The notes beneath the pieces are model-generated. The model worked only from the letters and a program-made list of their open reading frames with translations. It had not been told where the DNA came from and did no database searches. From Leisingera daeponensis DSM 23529 (GTDB taxonomy: Bacteria; Pseudomonadota; Alphaproteobacteria; Rhodobacterales; Rhodobacteraceae): DNA of 64,000 bases. Shown here one piece after another: positions 25,922 through 35,082 of the stretch. Numbering within the stretch: the stretch's first letter is position 1; the number at the start of each line of letters is the position of its first letter. The DNA is taken from positions 3,920,465-3,984,464 of the forward strand of contig NZ_KI421500.1 in the NCBI RefSeq assembly GCF_000473145.1. Direction: 5' to 3'. The position numbers and the translations under genes were made by a program.

Positions 25922-26592
25922 GGCATGTGTCTTTCTGCTGTGAAAATTTCATCGTGGCTATACCGGTAGAACAGGCCCGGGAAAAAACAATGAATTTTCA
26001 GTAAATCCCGCCTAAAGGCCGAATTTGAATAGACTATTGAGGCCAAAGCGGCCTGAGAGCCGAAACTGTTTCCAAGTTCTGAACTGTTCTCTGTGCAAAC
26101 CGCCAGCGGAGAGCCTGCGGCCTGAGAATCGTGCCGCGTTTTGCCTGGCGGCCGGTCTGCTTTTTAATCGCAAAGAGCACCGGAAACCCAAGGCTGCCTG
26201 GCTCATCAGCAGCCATTGAGCGGCTGCGTCCCTTTGCGGGTCCGGGGGGAACCCTAGGCACGAGAGCGACTCGCTGGATCAGGTTTTCTCAACAATTCCC
26301 CTCGGGCCAAGGGATTGTTATCTCATAAGCGGCACCTCCAAAGGAAATTCAGGAAAAATTTGAAGAAATTTTGACAAAGACAGCTTCAGGCAGGAAATTG
26401 GACGGCATGTAACCTGCTCTGCTTTTCTTGCGCGCAACCGCTGTGGGGACAGATTTCGCGCACATCAGACAGCAGTGCTGGCCTGCTTGGGGGTCGGGGG
26501 ACCGTGTCAAACGATAGTGTTGTTTTGTGCGTTGCAGGTGTGTGCCTGCCAGCTCTCGGAGTGCAGTGCGTCTGCATTCGGAGGGGGCTTGA
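25922..26592. other. Long intergenic region between RTX and polysaccharide genes
   Basis: About 670 bases, AT-richer than the rest, with no supported gene. It holds an imperfect inverted repeat (26291-26319, AACAATTCCC with GGGATTGTT). A possible sigma70 promoter for the right-hand gene is TTGACA at 26371-26376 with GAAATT 17 bases later. No FNR-type box is seen. The size suggests complex control of a surface polysaccharide. Confidence 0.4.
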
Positions 26593-29500
26593 TTGAAACG
26601 GTTTTCCTTTCATCAGGACAGGCTGGAAACCGTCGAGTCGTCCCGCAAAGTGTTCGACGACCCGAAACGGATCCGGGCGCGCCGGGCCAGGGCTGTGGTC
26701 ATCGCGCTGGTCACGGCTGTCCTGTGCTGGGCGATCCTGTTTCTTGACGGTTCGTTCTCCTTGCAGTCCGCGCTGCGTGAACTGAACCCCTTTTACCGCG
26801 ACGACCGCAGTCATGTTCATCCAGCCGGGGACAGCAGCGGTCAGCACGAGCTGACCCATTTGGCGTCGGCGTCACCGGTCGATCAGGCAGCGCCCGCCTG
26901 CGAAACAGGGCTCAAACAGCCCGTGTTTTCGGCGATGGCAGACCCGGGGGATCCCCGCGTCTTCGGCCACGTGCCGGTGTCGTCAGAGGGGGCATTTTTG
27001 TCGCTGGAAGACAGCTGCGGCCAACTGGGCGTGGTTGTGCCGGAATGGATCAGCATCGTCGAGGAACAGGACCGCCCTGCGGTGTCCCTGATCAGCAAGG
27101 ACACCCGGATTTCTGTCGAAGAATACATTTCCGGTGCCGCTTTGCGTCCGCAGCTTCTGCCGGCCATCCAGCTGGGAGAGAAAAGGAAAGAAGAGGCCTT
27201 TCTGGAAAAGGTCGCTGATGCTGCGCAAGCGGCCCCCCTTGCCGAAGGCATGGCCGCCGCTGTGGCCGCCTTGAACGCCCAAGGGGCCTGCCTGGATTTC
27301 ACCGGATTGAACCCGGAAGCCTTCCAGCGCCTCAGACCGCTGATGGCGCGCTTTTCTGAGACATTCCGCTCTCGCGGGCTGACAGCCTGCACCATTCTTG
27401 CAGGCGGCCAGGCTGAGTGGAAGGATGCGGATCTGACCGGTCTGTTTGATCAGGTTATCCTGAAGCTCTTCCAGGAGCCCTGGGCGGAATCCGTGCCTGG
27501 CCCGCTTGCCCCGTACAACTGGATTGAGGATGCGGCAGCCGAGGCGGTGCAGGCCATCGGTGCAAAAAAGCTGGTTGTCGCGATCGGGAATTTCGCCGTC
27601 GAGTGGACCTCCGGCTCATCAAAGCCTGAGCGCCTGTCTTATTCGGAAGCGATGCAGAGAATGAGCGCCGCCGGAGCGGACCTGCGCTTCAGCGCAAAAT
27701 CCTCCAACAGCTTCAGCCGCTACCGGGACGCAGAGGGGCAGCAGCGCAAGATCTGGATGCTCGATGCCGCCTCCGCGCACAACCAGCTGCTCCGCCTGAA
27801 AGAGCTTGGCATTGCCAATGTCGCTGTCTGGTCGCTTGGCCAGGAGGACCCCGGCATCTGGAAAGTCCTGCAGCATCAGAATGCTGCCAAGGATGTTCTG
27901 CAAGCTGAACTTGCCGTTGCCGAGCTCGACAACTTTGTCGATTACACGGGACAGGGAGCCTTCATCCGTATCGGCCAGCGCGCATCGGCCGGTGTCCGCC
28001 AGCTGACCTTCGAGGCGCAAACCGGGCTGATCACGGACCAGACCTACAGCCGGCTGCCCAAGCCGTATTCGATCGAGCTGTACGGCAAGCCCGAACGGCG
28101 CAAGCTTGTGCTGACCTTCGATGACGGCCCGCACGAGAGGTTCACCAAGGAAATCCTGGACATCTTGAAGGAAGAGCAGGTGCCCGGCGCCTTCTTCGTC
28201 GTTGGCACCAGCGTCATGAATTCTCCCGATCTGGTCGCCCGGATGGTCGATGAGGGGCACGAGGTCGGCGCGCACAGCTTTTCCCATCCGAGAATGGACC
28301 AGATCTCCCAGACCCGTGTCGATCTGGAATTTGCGCTTCTGGACAAGATCCTGGCCGGATCGGCCGGCCGGAAAACCATGCTCTACCGCGAGCCGTTTCA
28401 GCGCCGCGGCGGACCGATCAGCGCAGAACGTGCCGCCTCGCTGGAGGCTGCCGAAGCCCGCGGGTTCACCATTGCAGGCATGGAAATTGTCCCCAAGGAC
28501 TGGGAAGGCTGGGACAGCGGGCAGATCGCAAACTATGTGATCGGCGAGGTGGAGCAGGGCAACGGCAATGTCATCCTTCTGCACGATGGCGGTCTGGACC
28601 GCACCGCGACTGTCGAAGCCGTCCGCCCGATTATCCGCTCGCTCCGGGCAAAAGGCTATGAGTTCACGACGCTCGCGGATCTGCTGGGCACCAACCGCGC
28701 GGCCTTGATGCCCGTTGCCCAGGGCGGCTCTCCGGTCTTTGACCGGGTTTCGTTCTCGATGGTCTGGGTGGCGCAACAGGCGGTCGTGGTTGTTTTCTGG
28801 GTGGTGCTTGCAATCGGCCTTCTCCGTTCGGCCGGCATTCTGATCCTGGCGCTGTTGAACCGCCGCGAACGGTTCACGCCTTTGCAGCGGCAGCCGAAGG
28901 TTGCCGTGGTGATCCCCGCTCATAACGAAGCAAAGGTGATTGCCCAAAGCATCGAAAGCGTCCGTGCGAGCGGTTACAAGAATCTGGAAATCATCGTGGT
29001 GGACGATGGATCGACCGATGATACGCTGCTTGAGGTCCTGAAGTTCGGCCACAAAAGCGAGGTGCGCCTGATCTCGCAGCCGAACCAGGGAAAATGGAGC
29101 GCGCTGAACAGGGCCATCCAAAGCACAGACGCAGAGTTTGCTGTTTGCATCGATGCGGACACGCAAGTCTGCAAAGACGCGATCACTCATCTCGTCAGGC
29201 ATTTCGCAGACCCGAAAACCGGCGCGGTGGCAGGCAAGATCATCGCAGGCAACCGCGTGAACCTGCTGACCCGCCTGCAAGCTTTTGAATACGCGACCTC
29301 CCAGAACATCGAACGAAAAGCCTTCGACCTGATCAACGGTATCCTGGTGGTCCCCGGCGCCATTGGCGCGTGGCGGGTCGAAGCGTTGAGGAAGGCGGGT
29401 TTTTTCAGTGAGGAAACCCTGACCGAAGACACCGACCTCACAATTCAGGTGAACCGGGCGGGCTACAATGTCGTGTTCGAGCCGAAAGCCAAGGCCTACA

Positions 29501-30015
29501 CCGAGGTGCCGGAAAATGTGGGCCAGCTTCTGAAGCAGCGGCTCCGCTGGTCGCTGGGCATGTTCCAAAGCGCCTGGAAGCATAAGCGCGCGATCATCGA
29601 AGGCCGTTCGATCGGCCTGGTGTCCATTTCGGACATGTTCGTGTTCGGCTATGTCTTCCCGCTGCTGGCCCCGATCGCAGACCTGTTCGTGATCTTTATG
29701 CTCTACAACCTCATGGCAGGCGGCTGGACAGGCGATGTCGGCAGCACCCAGCAAGTGCAAACAACGCAGTACCTCTGGGCCTTTCTGGCGCTGCCGGCCT
29801 TGGAGCTGCTGATCGCCGCCATTGCGATCACCACCGACAAGGACGAAAGCAACTGGTCCCTGCTGCTGTTCCCGCTGCAAAGGCTGGCGTACCGCCCGCT
29901 CCTGTATTTTTCGGTCATCCGCTCGATCCTGCGGGCCGTAACCGGACGTTTAGCCAACTGGGGTAGCGTCAAACGTCACGGGCGCGATTACGGTTTGGTG
30001 GCCGGCAACACATGA
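26593..30015 (+). CDS. GH18-like / polysaccharide deacetylase / GT2 fusion (polysaccharide synthase)
   Basis: The 1140-residue inner-membrane protein has an N-terminal membrane segment (about 33-52), then a glycoside-hydrolase-18-like domain (about 170-470). A NodB-type deacetylase domain starts with VLTFDDGPHE near residue 507 (also EVGAHSFSHPRMD and ILLHDGG). After a membrane segment (about 725-755) comes a GT2 synthase domain from about 770 (VAVVIPAHNEA, VVDDGSTDDT, IDADTQ, EDTDLT, QRLRW near 982), then C-terminal membrane helices. It joins in one chain activities that poly-N-acetylglucosamine systems split between PgaB and PgaC. The only in-frame start near a ribosome site is TTG at 26593, after GGAGGGGG. 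It overlaps the next gene by ATGA. Confidence 0.85.
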   Translation: MKRFSFHQDRLETVESSRKVFDDPKRIRARRARAVVIALVTAVLCWAILFLDGSFSLQSALRELNPFYRDDRSHVHPAGDSSGQHELTHLASASPVDQAAPACETGLKQPVFSAMADPGDPRVFGHVPVSSEGAFLSLEDSCGQLGVVVPEWISIVEEQDRPAVSLISKDTRISVEEYISGAALRPQLLPAIQLGEKRKEEAFLEKVADAAQAAPLAEGMAAAVAALNAQGACLDFTGLNPEAFQRLRPLMARFSETFRSRGLTACTILAGGQAEWKDADLTGLFDQVILKLFQEPWAESVPGPLAPYNWIEDAAAEAVQAIGAKKLVVAIGNFAVEWTSGSSKPERLSYSEAMQRMSAAGADLRFSAKSSNSFSRYRDAEGQQRKIWMLDAASAHNQLLRLKELGIANVAVWSLGQEDPGIWKVLQHQNAAKDVLQAELAVAELDNFVDYTGQGAFIRIGQRASAGVRQLTFEAQTGLITDQTYSRLPKPYSIELYGKPERRKLVLTFDDGPHERFTKEILDILKEEQVPGAFFVVGTSVMNSPDLVARMVDEGHEVGAHSFSHPRMDQISQTRVDLEFALLDKILAGSAGRKTMLYREPFQRRGGPISAERAASLEAAEARGFTIAGMEIVPKDWEGWDSGQIANYVIGEVEQGNGNVILLHDGGLDRTATVEAVRPIIRSLRAKGYEFTTLADLLGTNRAALMPVAQGGSPVFDRVSFSMVWVAQQAVVVVFWVVLAIGLLRSAGILILALLNRRERFTPLQRQPKVAVVIPAHNEAKVIAQSIESVRASGYKNLEIIVVDDGSTDDTLLEVLKFGHKSEVRLISQPNQGKWSALNRAIQSTDAEFAVCIDADTQVCKDAITHLVRHFADPKTGAVAGKIIAGNRVNLLTRLQAFEYATSQNIERKAFDLINGILVVPGAIGAWRVEALRKAGFFSEETLTEDTDLTIQVNRAGYNVVFEPKAKAYTEVPENVGQLLKQRLRWSLGMFQSAWKHKRAIIEGRSIGLVSISDMFVFGYVFPLLAPIADLFVIFMLYNLMAGGWTGDVGSTQQVQTTQYLWAFLALPALELLIAAIAITTDKDESNWSLLLFPLQRLAYRPLLYFSVIRSILRAVTGRLANWGSVKRHGRDYGLVAGNT

Positions 30016-32561
30016 AACGCAGATCCTTTCTGAAATCGGCGGCGGCCGGTCTGGCGCTGCTGCCGGGCAAGGGCGCCGCGTCCACGCTGTGGCAGCTTCC
30101 GGCGCAGGCGTTTCCGGTTGTGACAAACATCACCGAAGACGTCTCGATCCCGCATCTTATTACGGTGATAGATGCGTTTCTCGACCGGAACATGCCGCTG
30201 GCCTGCCTCGTCAATCCGTTTGACAAGCACGGCCGGCCCTACCCTGCGCAAAGCAAGCTGGCACAGGTGCTGAACGGGTATATGCTCGGCAGGAACGGTC
30301 TGGATGTTGTGCCCTACATTCCGGAGCTGTCCTCGCTTTCCGAGCATTTTCAGGCCCGGGCCGCCCATGATGCCCGCTCTGCCCTGCAAACCATGCTGCT
30401 GCCGGCGGTGTCCGCCCGAAACACGCGCCGCCTCATGCAGACAATCGCGTGTGCGGATCAGGATGCCCCCGCTGGCCCGCGGGGGGTGCGCTCCGCTGGC
30501 TTCCTCAATCTCCTGTCGGTTCCGGGGCAGTCGGCTCCGGTCCGCTCGGAGACTTGGGAAAACGGTGTTGTGCGGCTATTTGGCGGCACGGTGCAGTCCC
30601 TTACGGAGTTCCATGGCGATGCGGCGCCTGCCGGCGATCCGGCCAGCCAGAACATTCTCTACATTTCAGCCCAGGACATCTCCGGCATCCCTCTGAACCA
30701 GCTGGAGACAGCTGCGGAGCGGTTCGCCAGCGCGCTTTCGAAACAAGAGCTGGATGGCGATCTGTCTCTGCTGCCGGTGACGGACATCCAGCTGCGCGAC
30801 AGCTACGGGTTCAAGCGTGTGGTATGCCTGCATGTGCTGCAGCCGCAGACGGACGACCGCGATCAGGCATCCGCGTATTCCGCCTTTACAGAGTTCCTGA
30901 AGGCGGCAGGCATCCCCTATTCGACCGGGGCGGGAGATGCGGAACGGGATGGCAGCGGCTTTTGGGTCCGGACCGGTTTTCAGAATGGCGACGCCGAGGC
31001 TGACACCGGGCAGCCCGGCATGTTCCCCATTGATATCGAAGACCGGAGCACCGCCAAAATCCGGACGGCCCGGCCGCTGGGGCCAGGCATCGGCGTGACC
31101 TTTCCCGCGGACGCGGCCGGACCGCAGGGGCTGGGGCGCTCGGGTTTCCTGCAATTCCCGCGCCGCGTCATCAGCGGCAGCGGCGTGGTGGAGGCATTTC
31201 AATCTGCAACGTCCGGAACTGAAGACGCAGTGATTTTCTTGACGCCGGGCGCGATTGCATTCCCGCCGGAGCGGCGCGCACTGGAAGGCCTTCTGCAAGA
31301 CATGGCCGCCGGTGAAGGGACGCAGTTTCTCCGGCTTGAGGCGTTCGCCCGGACCGTTGCGCCCGCGGGACCGCTGCCCGCCCGCTACCGGAAGACGGCT
31401 GCCACTGCGCCAGAGCTGGTAAAAACACGCCCGCGCCTGGGGGATGCCGCGCGCGAAGCGCTGCTTGAAGATGCCCGCGTGGCTTGGCGGTATTTCGAGA
31501 AATTCACCGACCCTGGGACCGGGCTGTGCCCGGCGACCGTGGATTTCGCGCCCGGCGGGCGGCATCACGAGGCCGTCACGATGTGGGACGTCGGCAGCCA
31601 CATCAACGGGCTTCTGGCGGCAAAACAGATCGGCCTGATCAGCCAGGAGGGTTTCGCGGCTGCCATTCGCAAGATCCTGCCCAATATCGCAGGCCGGACG
31701 TCGCAGGGCCGCCACTTGCCGCAGGGGTGGATACGGACCGACCGCCGCAAGTGGGGCAACAAGAATTTTGACGGCTCCGACGCGGGCCGGCTGCTCGCCG
31801 CCCTGGACAACCTGCGCCGCAACAGCAATTTCGGCGAACAGCTGGAGGCGCTTGTCGGCTCCTGGGACCTTCGGAAGGTGATCATCGACGGCGAAATTCA
31901 CTCCGTCACAGACGGGGAATTGAAGACCTCATACGTGTCCCACAGCGCCCATTATTCGGCCTTGGCCTTCCGGCGGTGGGGGGTGTCCGCAAAGTCCCCC
32001 TATGAGGTCTTTGCCAGCCGGTCGGCAGCCGACGGGCAGATGGCCCTGCTTGAAGCTGCGGCCAGGATCGGGCCGATCGGCGCGGAGCCTCTTTTGCTTG
32101 AGGCGATGGAATTGGGGATGTCGCAGGAAAGCGCCTATCTGGCTGACGTGCTGTTCGGCGCGCAGCTGGAGGATTTCCGCGAAACAGGCAGGCTCATCTG
32201 CGTCTCGGAAGGGCCAATCGACAAGGCGCCCTGGTTTCTCTACCAGGGATTGCAGCTGGATGCGCAGGAGCGCACTTGGGCCTTTGACACCGTCGGTCAG
32301 GAGCCGGAGTACAGAACGCCCGGGTTCCGCGCAGAGAACCTCGCTCTCAGCAGCAAGGCTGCCTTTCTCTGGTCGGCCTATCAGCCGCATGACTACTCCG
32401 AAAAACTGGTCAGCTTCACCAGAAATATTGCCCGGACCAATAACGGTTTTGCGTCGAGCATCTACTTGAAAACCGGGCGTCCGACCGAGGCCTATACGGA
32501 TCTGAACACCAACGGCGTTATCCTTCAGGCGATTGCGCATCGTCTTGCCGGTTCAGGCTGA
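30012..32561 (+). CDS. Exported DUF3131 protein, partner of the polysaccharide synthase
   Basis: The 849-residue protein has a twin-arginine-like signal (MKRRSFLKSAAAGLALLPG). Residues about 40-440 are unassigned; the opening (PHLITVIDAFLDRNMPLACLVNPF) hints at a degenerate deacetylase-like barrel. A DUF3131 domain covers about 480-830 (ARVAWRYFEKFTDPGTGLCPATVDF, VTMWDVGSHINGLLAAKQIGLI, RKWGNKNFDGSDAGRLLAALDNL), an alpha/alpha-barrel related to glycoside hydrolases. Overlap by 4 bases with the synthase gene shows coupling. Likely role: periplasmic trimming or export of the polysaccharide (inference). Confidence 0.8.
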   Translation: MKRRSFLKSAAAGLALLPGKGAASTLWQLPAQAFPVVTNITEDVSIPHLITVIDAFLDRNMPLACLVNPFDKHGRPYPAQSKLAQVLNGYMLGRNGLDVVPYIPELSSLSEHFQARAAHDARSALQTMLLPAVSARNTRRLMQTIACADQDAPAGPRGVRSAGFLNLLSVPGQSAPVRSETWENGVVRLFGGTVQSLTEFHGDAAPAGDPASQNILYISAQDISGIPLNQLETAAERFASALSKQELDGDLSLLPVTDIQLRDSYGFKRVVCLHVLQPQTDDRDQASAYSAFTEFLKAAGIPYSTGAGDAERDGSGFWVRTGFQNGDAEADTGQPGMFPIDIEDRSTAKIRTARPLGPGIGVTFPADAAGPQGLGRSGFLQFPRRVISGSGVVEAFQSATSGTEDAVIFLTPGAIAFPPERRALEGLLQDMAAGEGTQFLRLEAFARTVAPAGPLPARYRKTAATAPELVKTRPRLGDAAREALLEDARVAWRYFEKFTDPGTGLCPATVDFAPGGRHHEAVTMWDVGSHINGLLAAKQIGLISQEGFAAAIRKILPNIAGRTSQGRHLPQGWIRTDRRKWGNKNFDGSDAGRLLAALDNLRRNSNFGEQLEALVGSWDLRKVIIDGEIHSVTDGELKTSYVSHSAHYSALAFRRWGVSAKSPYEVFASRSAADGQMALLEAAARIGPIGAEPLLLEAMELGMSQESAYLADVLFGAQLEDFRETGRLICVSEGPIDKAPWFLYQGLQLDAQERTWAFDTVGQEPEYRTPGFRAENLALSSKAAFLWSAYQPHDYSEKLVSFTRNIARTNNGFASSIYLKTGRPTEAYTDLNTNGVILQAIAHRLAGSG

Positions 32562-32615
32562 CTGGCCCGAACAGGCAAGACGCGGACCGGGAACCGTCTG
32601 CACAGCAGCTTTGCT

Positions 32616-33245
32616 TCAAAACGTGGCGCATCCGCTGGCAGCAATCTCTCCCGGCGACACCGGGTAACCTGGCCTCGGGTTCACAATAACCGGCTGGATA
32701 CCGGTGATGCGGTTCATGCAGCTGTCAACCCAGCTTTCATTGATGCCCTTGCCGCCCACGTAGATATCCAGCCAGTCGTGGCCCTGATAGCCGCTGTGGC
32801 ACGGTCCGGCCTGCGGTTTCGGCCCGTCACCGCACAGATCCTCGACAATCGCGTATCGCTGCAGGTTCTTGATGTAGAACTTGGTGCCTGCCGGGTAGTC
32901 CATGTAGCTGCGGCCGTTCCGTTTCACATGTCCGACCGCAAGCGTCACCGGGTCCTCGTAGGTGCCGGTCCCGCCTGCCTGCCGGTGGATCACCGGGCGG
33001 GCAATCTGTGCCGAGCCGCGCGGGGTATTGTCCCAATAGCTGTAGCCCGTTAAGAATGCGTTCATGGTTTGTTCCGCACTGTACGCAGCACCGCCACGCA
33101 CTCCCGCAGCCACGCTCTCGTCAACCAGAAGCCGGGTGCTGTGCATTCCGTTCAGGCTGTCACTTGCTCTGTCCTGGACACTGCAGCCTGCTGCAGCAAG
33201 CAATGTCCCGGCAAAAAGCGCAATTCTGGAAACTTTGTAAGTCAT
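32616..33245 (-). CDS. Lipoprotein of unknown function
   Basis: The 209-residue protein has a lipobox LLAAAGC with the lipidated cysteine at residue 21. The mature domain contains TFYIKNLQRYAIVEDLCGD-like text (actual: KFYIKNLQRYAIVEDLCGDG), HDWLDIYVGGKGINESWVDSCMNRITG and four further cysteines, suggesting a disulfide-stabilised beta fold such as a double-psi barrel; this is not certain. Expected to be anchored in the outer or inner membrane. It converges with the DUF3131 gene. Confidence 0.6.
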   Translation of the reverse strand: MTYKVSRIALFAGTLLAAAGCSVQDRASDSLNGMHSTRLLVDESVAAGVRGGAAYSAEQTMNAFLTGYSYWDNTPRGSAQIARPVIHRQAGGTGTYEDPVTLAVGHVKRNGRSYMDYPAGTKFYIKNLQRYAIVEDLCGDGPKPQAGPCHSGYQGHDWLDIYVGGKGINESWVDSCMNRITGIQPVIVNPRPGYPVSPGEIAASGCATF

Positions 33246-33290
33246 ACTGTCATCCTGTTTAACTGAGTACCCAGGAAGCTGCAGAGCAGT

Positions 33291-33550
33291 TTGAAATCGC
33301 AGCTGCCAACAGCTGCAATATGCACAGGATAAGGTAATAAGGGGTTAAAAACAAATGGAAAATTTTAACAACCCCGAAGGATCAAGGGCGGAAAATCCTG
33401 CCGGAAGGCATGTTGCGTTTAAAAACACCGGGTTAATGGCAGGGAGTTTTTTCCCGCAAATCCGCAGCTATCGGTGCGGGCGCGGGTGACGGCCCGCCAG
33501 GCACACAGTCCGCGCGGGCGAGCGGAAGACATGCGGCTGCCGCATTTTTT
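33291..33550 (+). ncRNA. Possible small RNA (or 44-codon ORF) in the gap before the Gly/Asn-rich protein
   Basis: The 405-base gap 33246-33650 has no annotated gene. On the plus strand TTGAAA (33291-33296) and TGCAAT (33314-33319) are 17 bases apart, a good sigma70 pair. A palindrome ATGCGGCTGCCGCAT (33531-33545) runs straight into six T, a textbook intrinsic terminator with no plus-strand gene to serve. This would give a transcript of about 225 bases. Within it is a small ORF at 33355-33489 (44 residues, MENFNNPEGSR...), preceded by AAGGGG ten bases before its ATG. RNA, peptide or neither cannot be decided by reading. Confidence 0.3.
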
Positions 33551-33564
33551 CCGGCAGACCTGAA

Positions 33565-33592
33565 AGCAGCCGCCGCGATTGCGGCGGCTGCT
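33565..33592 (-). terminator. Perfect 12-base hairpin downstream of the Gly/Asn-rich protein gene
   Basis: AGCAGCCGCCGC (33565-33576) and GCGGCGGCTGCT (33581-33592) form a perfect stem with a GATT loop. On the minus strand it is followed only by CTTTCAG, so it is a plausible but not T-rich terminator for the gene ending at 33651. Confidence 0.5.
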
Positions 33593-33650
33593 CCAGTCAC
33601 AGCTCAGGCCCGGAAGAAATCAGGGGCCCGTTGCTTGTCAGCCCGGAAGC

Positions 33651-34724
33651 TTACAGAACAGCCCGCGCAATGCGGAGCATCTGAAGGAGCTCGTATTCCG
33701 ACTGGTTCAGCTTCACCAGCTGCCCGTTCAGCACGGCGTAACTCTCATCTGCGCGCGGCTGCGGAAGACGGTACAGGCTGATCAGCTCCTCCTGCGTCAG
33801 GGCTGCTGTCGGGGCAATCGGCACCCCGGCCTCCAGGTCTGCCAACTGTGCCATCTGGTTCACCAGAAGCAGCGAGGTGTAATCCTCCTCGTCGAGCAGG
33901 ACCGGCATACCGTCGATCAGAGCATACCGCTGGCCATCAGGCGCGGGATCGAGACCGAAGAGCGTCGCAACCTGGTCCGACTGCAGCAGCAGAAGCCCGG
34001 GGTCCGGATCGGCACCGGCTTCGGCGCTCAGCCAGGCGTCGCGGCGCTTCACCCAGATCTCATCGTACCCATCGTGACCGTAGGAGGCCCATTCGTCAAA
34101 GGTCACGCCTTTCTTGGCCAGGCCGGGCGGCACGCAAGGCGGATCCTTTTTTGCAAGGCCCGGCGGGCAATTGCTGTAGATGATCAGCTCATCGTCCGGG
34201 ATGCCGGACGCCAGCAGCTGCGGGGTTGCCAGGGCGAGCGCCGCCGCACCCGCGACGCGCGCCATGTCGCGGCCCGCCGGCGCCGGTGCCGAAACGATGC
34301 GGCGCACGGCTTCTTCACGCTCTGCCGCGGTGAAGGCCCGGCGGTCCTTGGCGCCGCCACCGTTCCCTTCGGGTGCGTTCCTGGCACCGGCGCCGCTCTG
34401 CTTGGGCTTGGGGCCGCCCGCATGTTCAGGCTTGCCGCTGGCGGCGTGATCGTTTCCCTGGCCCGGCTTGGCGTGTCCATTGCCGGCATTGGCGTTCCCG
34501 TTGCCGGGGTTGCCCTTGCCCTTCTCGGCGCGCTTCATGCTGCCGCCCCCGTTGCCATTGCCCTTGCCGTTTCCGTTGCCGTTGTTGCCCTTGGCGAGCC
34601 AGATCTGCTCGCCGTCCGCCATGCCGAAGCCGGCGAAGCCGCCCTGCGCATGGAACGGGGCCGCGGACAGGGATGTCGAAGCCAGGGCAAGCGCCACGGC
34701 GCCGCCGATCACGAACTTATTCAT
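33651..34724 (-). CDS. Exported Gly/Asn-rich protein with PPGLAKK motifs
   Basis: The 357-residue protein has a signal peptide (about 1-22, ending SLSA-AP). A low-complexity region (about 45-110) of GNGNGKGNGN type follows, then a charged linker, a short hydrophobic stretch near 160-175, and two motifs around NCPPGLAKKDPPCVPPGLAKKG (about 190-210), the latter framed by cysteines. PPGLAKK/PPGQAKK repeats are common in exported RcnB-like proteins, but no RcnB domain is evident. The C-terminal part is acidic and helical. Function is unknown; the cell envelope or outside is the likely place. Confidence 0.65.
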   Translation of the reverse strand: MNKFVIGGAVALALASTSLSAAPFHAQGGFAGFGMADGEQIWLAKGNNGNGNGKGNGNGGGSMKRAEKGKGNPGNGNANAGNGHAKPGQGNDHAASGKPEHAGGPKPKQSGAGARNAPEGNGGGAKDRRAFTAAEREEAVRRIVSAPAPAGRDMARVAGAAALALATPQLLASGIPDDELIIYSNCPPGLAKKDPPCVPPGLAKKGVTFDEWASYGHDGYDEIWVKRRDAWLSAEAGADPDPGLLLLQSDQVATLFGLDPAPDGQRYALIDGMPVLLDEEDYTSLLLVNQMAQLADLEAGVPIAPTAALTQEELISLYRLPQPRADESYAVLNGQLVKLNQSEYELLQMLRIARAVL

Positions 34725-35082
34725 GCCAATCTCCTTTTGTCTCGGACCTCAACGCGGCAAGCCAGCGCCGCGTTCCCCGGCTCCGGGCATCGGGCCGCGC
34801 CTTCCGCAGGCGGCGCAGCGTGAAGGAACCGGGCACAGGCCGGTCCAGCCCCGCCAAGCGCAAGAGACCGGCAAGCAGAACCGGATTGCCGCGTTCGGGA
34901 CCACCGGCAGGCACCCGGCCCCGCCCTCATGCACAGTGGTGGCCCCGGAAAGCTGGCCCCGGAAGCGGGGTGCCGGTCTCAGAACCAGACCGGTCAATGC
35001 GGTATCGCGCGATACCGGGCGCGGCATTGCCGCAGACCGGGACAACAGCGAACATGCTCCCGGACCAGTCAGGGAGATTGAT
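34725..35082. other. Intergenic region before the hydrolase/BKACE operon
   Basis: About 360 bases without a supported gene; ORFs here run through promoter DNA. The left end holds the promoter of the Gly/Asn-rich protein gene. The right end holds the palindromic operator at 35001-35016, itself inside a wider inverted pair CAATGC ... GCATTG, and the AGGGAG ribosome site for the GTG start at 35083. Confidence 0.5.
35001..35016. promoter_or_regulatory. Palindromic operator GGTAT-N6-ATACC (copy 1)
   Basis: GGTATCGCGCGATACC is a perfect 16-base palindrome, 67 bases before the start of the SCP2-like/hydrolase/BKACE operon. The same arms with the same spacing recur at 41445-41460 in front of the monooxygenase, so both are probably bound by one regulator, most simply the LysR protein at 37179-38081. 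Confidence 0.6.

Noticed and set aside
27619..29880. A 753-codon open frame on the minus strand
   Set aside because: It is a shadow of the GH18-like/deacetylase/GT2 gene, whose catalytic motifs are on the plus strand.
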